Positions 52,059 to 61,967 of a stretch of 64,000 nucleotides of DNA are shown piece by piece. The stretch spans positions 34,858 through 98,857 of the forward strand of contig CAIUSV010000080.1 of assembly GCA_903901915.1 (NCBI GenBank), in the 5' to 3' direction. How positions within the stretch are numbered: position 1 is the first letter of the stretch; every line of letters begins with the position of its first letter. Made by a program: the position numbers and the translations under genes. The stretch is from an uncultured Rhodospirillaceae bacterium. GTDB lineage: Bacteria > Pseudomonadota > Alphaproteobacteria > Rhodospirillales > Magnetospirillaceae. The notes under the pieces are model-generated. The model saw nothing but the letters and a program-made list of their open reading frames with translations, was not told where the DNA came from and searched no databases.

Positions 52059-54272
52059 ATGACCGAGCGGGCGACCGACATCCAGGATGGCGAGCACTGG
52101 AAGTTCTTCCGGGCAGGCGGCTTCGATCAGGTCCGGCTCGACACCGGCCGTGCCATCACCTCGCTGGGCCGGTTGGACCAGAAGTTATGGGCGGCGCTGT
52201 CGTGCCCCACCCGGGGGATCGAGCTTGACCAGCGCACCCTGGACATCATCGATTCCGACGGCGATGGCCGTATCCGCGCCGGCGAGGTCATTGCCGCGGT
52301 GGAATGGGCGGGCAACCTGCTGAAGCAGGCCGACATCCTGCTCCGGCGCGAGGATTCGCTGCCGCTCGACGCCATCGACGACAGCAAGGACGAGGGCCGG
52401 GCGGTACTGGCGGCGGCCCGGCGCATCCTGGCAAAAAGCGGCAAGGCCGGTGCCGACACCATCACCCTGGCCGAAGTGGCCGGGGTTGAAGAGGTGTTTT
52501 CCGCCAACGATTTCAACGGCGACGGTATCGTTCCGGCCGAAATCGTCGATGATCCGGCGTTGCGCGCGGTGATCGAGGACATCATCGGCTGTCTGGGCGG
52601 CGACATCGACCGCAGCGGCCTGCCCGGGGTGTCGGGCGACAAGGTCAAGGCGTTCTTCGAGGCGGCGGAGATCTATGCCGCCTGGGCGGCCAAGGCGGAG
52701 TCCGATCCGGCGCTGAAGCCCCTGGGCGATGCCAGCGCCGCTGCCGCGGGGGCGCTGGCGGTGGTGGCCGCCAAGGTGGATGACTGGTTCACCCGCTGCG
52801 CCCTGGCCGCCTTCGATCCACGCGCCGCCGGACCGCTCAACCATACCGAGGACGATTGGGCGGCGCTGGCCCATCATCTGCTGTCGCCTTCCGAGGAGGG
52901 GCTGGTGGCGTTTCCGCTGGCCACCGTGGCGGCCGGGGCGTCGTTGCCGCTGGGGCTGGGCCTCAATCCCGCCTGGGCCGACGCGCTGGCGCGGTTCAAG
53001 GCCGAGGCGGTGACGCCGTTGCTGGGTGAGCGCCAGTCGCTGAGTGCCGAGGAATGGGCCGGGATCAAGGCGCGCTTCGCGCCCTGGACGGCGTGGCAGG
53101 CCGAGCAGCCGGACAGCCCGTTGCGCGCCCTCGGGGCCGCTCGGATCGGCGACATTCTGGCGACCGGCGCCCGGGCCGCCATCGAGGAGCTGATTGCCCA
53201 GGATCTGGCGCTGGAGGCCGAGGCCCGTGCCATCGCTTCGGTGGACCGGCTGTTGCGCTGCTGCCGTGACCTGGCGACGCTGCTCAACAATTTCGTCGCC
53301 TTCCGCGACTTCTATACCCGCAAGCACAAGGCGGTATTCCAGGCGGGAACCCTGTTCATCGACGGGCGCTCGTGCGAATTGTGCGTGCGGGTCGATGACC
53401 CCGACAAACATGCCCCCATCGCCACCCTCAGCCGTATCTTTCTGATCTACTGCCAATGCGTCCGGCGGGGCGGCGATGAGAAGATGCATATCGCCGCGGC
53501 GGTGACCGCCGGCGATTCCGATCAGTTGATGGTGGGACGTAACGGCGTGTTCTACGATCGCCGTGGCGGCGACTGGGATGCTACCGTGGTGCGCATCGTC
53601 GATCATCCCATCAGCATTCGCCAGTCGTTCTGGGCGCCTTACAAGAAGGCGGGCAAGATGATTGCCCAGCAGGCGGAAAAGATGGCTGCCGCCCGGTCCG
53701 CCGTCGTCGCCGCGCCCGAGCCGGCCAAGCCGGCGGCCACCTCAACTTCCGCGCCGGCCCCCGCCAAGCCGTCGGCGCCGGCGCCCGTGCCCGCGCCTGC
53801 CGCCGCCGCCGCGCCGGCCCAGCCATTCGATGCCGGGCGTTTCGCCGGTATCTTCGCGGCGCTGGGTCTGGCGGTGGGGGCCATCGGCACCGCCATCGCC
53901 TCGGTGGTGACCGGGTTCCTGGCGCTGCCGTGGTGGCAGATTCCGCTGGCGCTGATCGGTGGGTTGCTGGTGGTGTCGGGGCCGTCGGTGGTGATCGCCT
54001 CGTTCAAGCTGCACCAACGCAACCTGGGGCCGATTCTCGATGCCAACGGCTGGGCGGTAAACACCCATGCCCGTATCAATATTCCCTTCGGCACCGCACT
54101 GACCCAGATGGCCAAGCTGCCCGAGGGGGCGGTGCGCTCGATGAAGGACCCCTACGCCCAGAAGGAGCCGCCGTGGCGCGGCTACGCCCTGGCGGCGGCG
54201 GCCGTCGGCGTGCTGGGGCTGCTGTGGAAGTTCGGCGCGCTGGCCAAGCTGTGGGCGATGATTCCGAAATAG
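52059..54272 (+). CDS. EF-hand-like membrane protein of unknown function
   Basis: A 737-residue protein. Residues 65-76 (DSDGDGRIRAGE) form a canonical EF-hand loop, and residues 151-161 (DFNGDGIVPAE) a second Ca-loop-like motif. Long helical stretches follow (about 170-430), then a beta-rich part with FIDGRSCELCVRVDD and FYDRRGGDWDATVVRI, an Ala/Pro linker (about 555-600), two or three membrane segments (about 610-650 and 710-730) and a short tail. The start is the ATG at 52059 behind GGGGGCGG. It is the last gene before murA, converging with a 9-bp gap. The domain order is unknown to me; calcium-dependent regulation is an inference. Confidence 0.75.
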   Translation: MTERATDIQDGEHWKFFRAGGFDQVRLDTGRAITSLGRLDQKLWAALSCPTRGIELDQRTLDIIDSDGDGRIRAGEVIAAVEWAGNLLKQADILLRREDSLPLDAIDDSKDEGRAVLAAARRILAKSGKAGADTITLAEVAGVEEVFSANDFNGDGIVPAEIVDDPALRAVIEDIIGCLGGDIDRSGLPGVSGDKVKAFFEAAEIYAAWAAKAESDPALKPLGDASAAAAGALAVVAAKVDDWFTRCALAAFDPRAAGPLNHTEDDWAALAHHLLSPSEEGLVAFPLATVAAGASLPLGLGLNPAWADALARFKAEAVTPLLGERQSLSAEEWAGIKARFAPWTAWQAEQPDSPLRALGAARIGDILATGARAAIEELIAQDLALEAEARAIASVDRLLRCCRDLATLLNNFVAFRDFYTRKHKAVFQAGTLFIDGRSCELCVRVDDPDKHAPIATLSRIFLIYCQCVRRGGDEKMHIAAAVTAGDSDQLMVGRNGVFYDRRGGDWDATVVRIVDHPISIRQSFWAPYKKAGKMIAQQAEKMAAARSAVVAAPEPAKPAATSTSAPAPAKPSAPAPVPAPAAAAAPAQPFDAGRFAGIFAALGLAVGAIGTAIASVVTGFLALPWWQIPLALIGGLLVVSGPSVVIASFKLHQRNLGPILDANGWAVNTHARINIPFGTALTQMAKLPEGAVRSMKDPYAQKEPPWRGYALAAAAVGVLGLLWKFGALAKLWAMIPK

Positions 54273-54281
54273 GGTGGGGGT

Positions 54282-55580
54282 CTACTCCGCCGCGTTGCCC
54301 TTGAGGCGCTCGATGCGGGCGCCGCAGGCGGCCAGCTTTTCCTCGACCCGCTCGTAGCCGCGATCCAGGTGATAGACGCGGTTGACGATGGTTTCGCCCT
54401 CGGCCGCCAGCCCGGCCAGGATCAGCGACACCGAAGCCCGCAGATCGGTGGCCATCACCTGGGCGCCCGACAGCCGGGCCGAGCCGCGCACGATGGCCGA
54501 GGCGCCGTGGACGTTGATGCGTGCGCCCATGCGGGTCATCTCGGGAACGTGCATGAAGCGATTCTCGAAGATGGTCTCGGTGATCATGGAGGCGCCCGCG
54601 GCGGTGCTCATCAGCGCCATCAGTTGCGCCTGCATGTCGGTGGGAAAACCGGGATAGGGTTCGGTCATGATATCGACGCCCCGGATCTCGCGGCCCTCGG
54701 CGGCAACGCGCATGCCGCGCGGGGTTTCCTCGATCAGCACGCCGCATTCGGTCAGCACCTTGTTGACCGATTCCATCAGGTCGATGCGGGCGCCCACCAG
54801 TTCGATGTCGCCGCGGGTGATGGCGGCGGCGACGGCGTAGGAGCCGGTCTCGATACGGTCGGGAACCACCGAATATTCGGCGCCGTGCAGCCGATCGACG
54901 CCCTGGACGCGGATGGTGCCGCTGCCGATGCCGTCGATGCGCGCCCCCATGGCGACCAGGCATTGGGCGAGGTCGGAAACCTCGGGTTCGCGCGCGGCGT
55001 TGGCGATGACGGTTTCACCCTCGGCCAGGGTGGCGGCCATCAGAATGTTCTCGGTGCCGCCGACGGTAACCTGGGGGAAGATAATGTGGGCGCCCTTGAG
55101 GCGGCCGTTGACCTGGGCGACGATGTAGCCGTCTTCCAGCTCGATCGCCGCGCCCATCTGTTCCAGCGCCTTGAGGTGCAGATCGACCGGCCGCGTGCCG
55201 ATGGCGCAGCCGCCCGGCAGCGATACCCGTGCCCGGCCGCAGCGGGCCAGCAGCGGCCCCAGCACCAGCACGCTGGCGCGCATCTTGCGGACCAGATCAT
55301 AGGGCGCGGTGGTGCTGGTGATCTCGCCGGCGGTCAGCTCCAGCACCCGGCCGGTATGGCCGCCATTGGCGGCGTCGCCGTTGAGGATCATGCGGGCGCC
55401 ATGCTGGGCCAGCAGATTGGCCATGGTGGTGATGTCCACCAGATGGGGCAGGTTGGCCAGCGACAGGGTCTCGTCGGTCAGCAGGCAGGCCGGCATCAGC
55501 GCCAGGGCGGCGTTCTTGGCGCCGCCGACGGTGATGGTGCCCTTGAGCGGCGTCCCGCCGATAATGCGGATCCTGTCCAT
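54282..55580 (-). CDS. murA: UDP-N-acetylglucosamine 1-carboxyvinyltransferase MurA
   Basis: A 432-residue enzyme that adds enolpyruvate to UDP-GlcNAc, the first step of peptidoglycan synthesis. The catalytic Cys125 is in [12 protein letters not shown], so it is of the fosfomycin-sensitive Cys type. Lys22-Asn23 (GGAKNAAL) and the inside-out alpha/beta barrel repeats are visible. The ATG at 55580 begins MDRIRIIGG; a longer frame is not used. It diverges from the EpmC-like gene across 80 bp. Confidence 0.97.
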   Translation of the reverse strand: MDRIRIIGGTPLKGTITVGGAKNAALALMPACLLTDETLSLANLPHLVDITTMANLLAQHGARMILNGDAANGGHTGRVLELTAGEITSTTAPYDLVRKMRASVLVLGPLLARCGRARVSLPGGCAIGTRPVDLHLKALEQMGAAIELEDGYIVAQVNGRLKGAHIIFPQVTVGGTENILMAATLAEGETVIANAAREPEVSDLAQCLVAMGARIDGIGSGTIRVQGVDRLHGAEYSVVPDRIETGSYAVAAAITRGDIELVGARIDLMESVNKVLTECGVLIEETPRGMRVAAEGREIRGVDIMTEPYPGFPTDMQAQLMALMSTAAGASMITETIFENRFMHVPEMTRMGARINVHGASAIVRGSARLSGAQVMATDLRASVSLILAGLAAEGETIVNRVYHLDRGYERVEEKLAACGARIERLKGNAAE

Positions 55581-55660
55581 TGATATCCTCTGGCCGGAGA
55601 GAGGCTGTCCTTTAACGCCCCCCCTTGCCGAGGTCAAGGGCGGCGGTTAAAACACCTGCC

Positions 55661-56326
55661 ATGATCCTGACCCCCATCGACCATTCCGTTCTCCATGGCC
55701 TTCGCGCCGGCTTCGCCGAGGCGCTGGCCGACGACCCATTGGCGCTGGCGGTTTTCCGCCGGGTCACCGCCCTGGTGCCCGACGGCGACCTGCTCAGCCT
55801 GTCGACCGATCCGGTCCATCACGCCCAGGGGGTCGAGCTGTGCCGCCGTTTCGGCTTCGGCATTCTCGATGTCGATCCGCATGACTATTTCACCTGGGAC
55901 GGCCATTCGGTGGCCATCCGCATGGAACCCAGCGTGCTGATCCACGAGGTCGGGCATTATCAACTGGCGTCGCCCGAGCGGCGGACGATCCTGGATTTCG
56001 GCCTGGGCGCCGGTCCCGAATCGGGGCGCAAGGCCGAGGCCGACGCGCTGCAGACCCTGTTCCTGCCCGAACGCGATGTCGAAGAGGGACTGTGCTCGCT
56101 GCTGGGCATCCTGTGGGAGGCGGAATTGGGCCAACCGGCGGTGCTCGCCTTCCTTGAGCAGAACTGGATGGAGGGCGGCACCAGCCTTCACAACCTCGCC
56201 CATTTCCGCAAGATCGTCCGCTGGTTGGCCGAAATGGGCCTGATCGACCAGACCGGCGCCCCCACCATGGGGCTGCGCACCGAAGGCGACGAGACCTTCT
56301 TCACCCGCTGGTACGGGGAGGGATGA
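55661..56326 (+). CDS. HExxH protein resembling elongation factor P hydroxylase (EpmC-like)
   Basis: A 221-residue cytoplasmic protein. LIHEVGHY (95-99 HEVGH) followed by SPERRTILDFG (RR 107-108, DFG 112-114) parallels E. coli EpmC/YfcM, which has HEISHW, then ARRELVDFG at the same spacing. An acidic/Gln-rich part (KAEADALQTLF, DVEEGLCSLLGILW) may hold the third iron ligand, again as in EpmC. EpmC hydroxylates the modified Lys of EF-P. The N-terminus differs from EpmC, so the substrate may not be EF-P. Other HExxH metalloproteins are the alternative. The stop overlaps the next gene by ATGA. Confidence 0.6.
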   Translation: MILTPIDHSVLHGLRAGFAEALADDPLALAVFRRVTALVPDGDLLSLSTDPVHHAQGVELCRRFGFGILDVDPHDYFTWDGHSVAIRMEPSVLIHEVGHYQLASPERRTILDFGLGAGPESGRKAEADALQTLFLPERDVEEGLCSLLGILWEAELGQPAVLAFLEQNWMEGGTSLHNLAHFRKIVRWLAEMGLIDQTGAPTMGLRTEGDETFFTRWYGEG

Positions 56327-56757
56327 CCATTCTCGTCATCGGCATCGGCCATCCCTATCGCCGCGACGACGGCATCGGCCCGGCGGTGGCCGAGGCGGTG
56401 GGTGGCTTGGCCCACCACGGCGAGGGCATGGATCTGATGGAACGGTGGTCGGGCTGCGATCGTCTGGTCCTGGTCGATGCCACCTGTTCCGGCGCCGCGC
56501 CGGGGGCCATCTTGGTGTTCGACGCCTCCACCGCCGACCTGCCCACCGGCCTTCTGCCCAAGGGCAGCCACGTCATCGGCCCCGCCGAGGGTATCGCCAT
56601 GGCCCGTTTGCTCGGACGCTTGCCGCCGGCGGTGTGGGTGGTCGGCGTCGAGGGTGCCGACTTCTCGCCCGGCGAGGGCTTCAGCCCGGCGGTGGCGGCG
56701 GCGCTGCCGCTGGCGGTGGCCGAGGTCGAGCGGCTGCTCAGGTCTGCGACCGCCTGA
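56323..56757 (+). CDS. Hydrogenase-type maturation protease
   Basis: A 144-residue protein of the HybD/HycI peptidase family, which cleaves the C-terminus of the NiFe-hydrogenase large subunit after nickel insertion. The N-terminal GIGHPYRRDDGIGPAV with Asp15-Asp16, an Asp in LVLVDATCSG and a His in GSHVIGPAEGI give the three expected nickel ligands. It is coupled to the EpmC-like gene by ATGA. No hydrogenase gene is in the window, so the target is elsewhere. Its last 20 bp overlap the converging ketopantoate reductase gene. Confidence 0.88.
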   Translation: MTILVIGIGHPYRRDDGIGPAVAEAVGGLAHHGEGMDLMERWSGCDRLVLVDATCSGAAPGAILVFDASTADLPTGLLPKGSHVIGPAEGIAMARLLGRLPPAVWVVGVEGADFSPGEGFSPAVAAALPLAVAEVERLLRSATA

Positions 56758-57661
56758 TTTCATAGGCCTGAAGGTGGCAGTGCGCTACCCGCAGCAATGG
56801 CGCGGCGATGCCGAATTCCCGGGCATGGCGCAGCATGTCGCCGACGATGTGTTCGCCCTCGGTGCGGCCGCCGCCTTCCAGGTCGCGCATCATCGAGGCG
56901 GTCATGGCCGACTTGGCCTCGGTGAGGAAGCCCAGGGCGAGATTACGGGCCTCGGGGCGCGGGGTGTGTCCGGCGGCGGCGGCCACGGCACAGCATTCGG
57001 CGAAAATTTCGCGGGTGATCGTCTCGCCCTCGTCGGTGGCCACGATGGTACCGACGCTGGCCCGCATCAGGCAGGTCATCGCCGCCAGCGGCGCCAGCAG
57101 CACATACTTCTCCCAGGCGTCCTGGATCAGGTTCAGGCTGTGGACCGACTGGAAGTTGGCACCGGCGAAGGCGGCGGCAACGGCTTCGGTGCGGAGGCTG
57201 GTGCCGCCATCGCGCTCGCCGAAGGTCAGGCGGTGGATCTTGTTCATGTGCAAGACCTCGCCCTCCGGTCCCAAGGTGGCGAAGATATGGCACAGGCCGC
57301 CCAGCACCCGATCGCGGCCGAAGGCGGCGTCCAGCGTCGGGTAATGCGCCAGGGCGTTGAGAATCGGCAGCACCATGGTGGCGGGGCCGACGGCCGGTCC
57401 GACGGCGGTGATGGCGTCGTCCAGGTCGTAGGCCTTGCAACTGAGGATCACCAGATCCCAGGACCCGGTCAGGGTATCGGCGGTCACCGTATTTACCGGA
57501 AGTTGGGCGTCGCCCAGCGGGCTGGCGATACGCAGTCCGGTCTCGGCCAGCCTGGCCGCCCGGGCCGGCCGCACCAGGAAGGTAACGTCGGCCCCGGCTT
57601 GCGCCAACCGTCCGCCGAAATAGCCGCCGGTGCCTCCCGCACCCAGAACGAGAATACGCAT
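56738..57661 (-). CDS. panE: Ketopantoate reductase family protein
   Basis: A 307-residue NADPH-dependent reductase of the ApbA/PanE family. GAGGTGGYFGGRLAQAG is the N-terminal Rossmann motif, SCKAYDLDDAI the following segment, and NALAHYPTLDAAF and AWEKYVLLAPLAAMT carry the conserved Asn and Lys of the active site. The likely reaction is 2-dehydropantoate to pantoate for CoA synthesis, though some family members act elsewhere. The ATG at 57661 begins the motif. It ends inside the converging protease gene. Confidence 0.88.
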   Translation of the reverse strand: MRILVLGAGGTGGYFGGRLAQAGADVTFLVRPARAARLAETGLRIASPLGDAQLPVNTVTADTLTGSWDLVILSCKAYDLDDAITAVGPAVGPATMVLPILNALAHYPTLDAAFGRDRVLGGLCHIFATLGPEGEVLHMNKIHRLTFGERDGGTSLRTEAVAAAFAGANFQSVHSLNLIQDAWEKYVLLAPLAAMTCLMRASVGTIVATDEGETITREIFAECCAVAAAAGHTPRPEARNLALGFLTEAKSAMTASMMRDLEGGGRTEGEHIVGDMLRHAREFGIAAPLLRVAHCHLQAYEIRRSQT

Positions 57662-57720
57662 GGCCTGTCTCCGGTATGACCAGTGGGCGACGTTAGCGTC
57701 GGCGCATGGCTCGGGCAACG

Positions 57721-57752
57721 AAAAAAGCCCCTCCCGGAAGGGGAGGGGCTTT
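57721..57752 (-). terminator. Rho-independent terminator of nifJ
   Basis: On the minus strand a perfect 12-bp stem (AAAGCCCCTCCC / GGGAGGGGCTTT, with a 5-nt loop) is followed by TTTTTT. It begins 18 bp after the nifJ stop and before the upstream panE start. It is the cleanest terminator in the window. Confidence 0.93.
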
Positions 57753-57769
57753 CCGTCGGCGTTGGAGGC

Positions 57770-61378
<3,609 letters not shown>

Positions 61379-61584
61379 ATCCGTCCCAATCTCTCAGCTC
61401 GATTCATCCATAGAGGACACGCGGGAAGCCCCGGTTTCCGCCACCATTCAGGCGGCGGCAGAATAAACATCGCTCTCGCGATTTCGCAAGTCCCTTACGT
61501 AAACCGATAGAGAAAGGAAATAAAATTCCGCCCCGGCGGAGCGGGCTGGCGGGGGAACAGGGGCTCGCGGTCGGCTCTTCGCCT

Positions 61585-61767
61585 TCAGGCTGCCGCCAGC
61601 GAGGCGTTCCGACGCCGGTCCAGTTCGGCACTGGCCAGAAACCAGATCGGCGCCCAACAGACGGCCGTGTCGGCGACAATGCGTTCGACCAGGGCCGTGG
61701 GTACATTCCTGATCCATTGCTCAAGCACGGCGGCGACTCCTGTTTTGCTGCGATGCACAATCAACAT
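61585..61767 (-). CDS. Possible 60-residue protein
   Basis: A short frame MLIVHRSKTGVAAVLEQW...RIVADTAVCWAPIWFL with natural codon use and no rare-codon runs. It has no known motif. No ribosome site precedes the ATG, and a perfect inverted repeat (CACAAT-N6-ATTGTG) covers the start codon. It could be a real small protein under a repressor, or chance. It lies between nifJ and the adhesin. Confidence 0.4.
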   Translation of the reverse strand: MLIVHRSKTGVAAVLEQWIRNVPTALVERIVADTAVCWAPIWFLASAELDRRRNASLAAA

Positions 61768-61773
61768 ATTGTG
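61756..61773. promoter_or_regulatory. Operator-like dyad CACAAT-N6-ATTGTG
   Basis: A perfect 6-bp inverted repeat with a 6-bp spacer in the nifJ-adhesin spacer, 195 bp before the adhesin start and 378 bp before the nifJ start. The spacing resembles binding sites of small HTH repressors. The regulator is unknown. Confidence 0.4.
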
Positions 61774-61882
61774 TCCGGTGGTGGCGCCGCCACAGCGTTC
61801 TCGACATTGGACCCATGCCAGGGGTGCAATGGTCCAGTCACGGCGGTCATGCTTGGGGGAGGGCTGGAAAGCGTTTTAGCTT

Positions 61883-61911
61883 GCAAAAATTCTAGATCGC
61901 GGTTAAAAGTG
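61883..61911 (+). promoter_or_regulatory. Candidate promoter of the adhesin gene
   Basis: TTGCAA (61883-61888), a 17-bp spacer and TAAAAG (61906-61911) give a start near 61918, about 50 nt before the ATG at 61968. Both hexamers match four of six. Confidence 0.45.
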
Positions 61912-61920
61912 TCAAATCTG

Positions 61921-61952
61921 CCCGAGCCTCTTCGAGGCCGGGCTATATTTTT
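61921..61952 (+). terminator. Leader hairpin with T-run in front of the adhesin
   Basis: CCCG-A-GCCTC, loop TTC and GAGGC-CGGG form a stem with one bulged A (61921-61942), followed by TATATTTTT. It lies almost at the predicted 5' end of the adhesin mRNA and 16 bp before the ATG. It could be a terminator of an upstream transcript, an attenuator or a 5' stabiliser. Confidence 0.5.
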
Positions 61953-61967
61953 GCCTGGGAGACATCC

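Larger units (their letters stand above)
61379..61967. other. Spacer between divergent nifJ and adhesin
   Basis: About 590 bp between two divergent genes. It contains the small reading frame at 61585-61767, a CACAAT-N6-ATTGTG dyad, a TTACGTAA palindrome near 61494 and a promoter-like pair with a hairpin in front of the adhesin. No sigma-54 (GG-N10-GC) site of the nif kind was found. The rest shows nothing I can name. Confidence 0.6.

Noticed and set aside
61404..61760. A 118-codon minus-strand frame upstream of nifJ
   Set aside because: Low-complexity Pro/Gly/Arg sequence, no ribosome site, and a better frame overlaps it.
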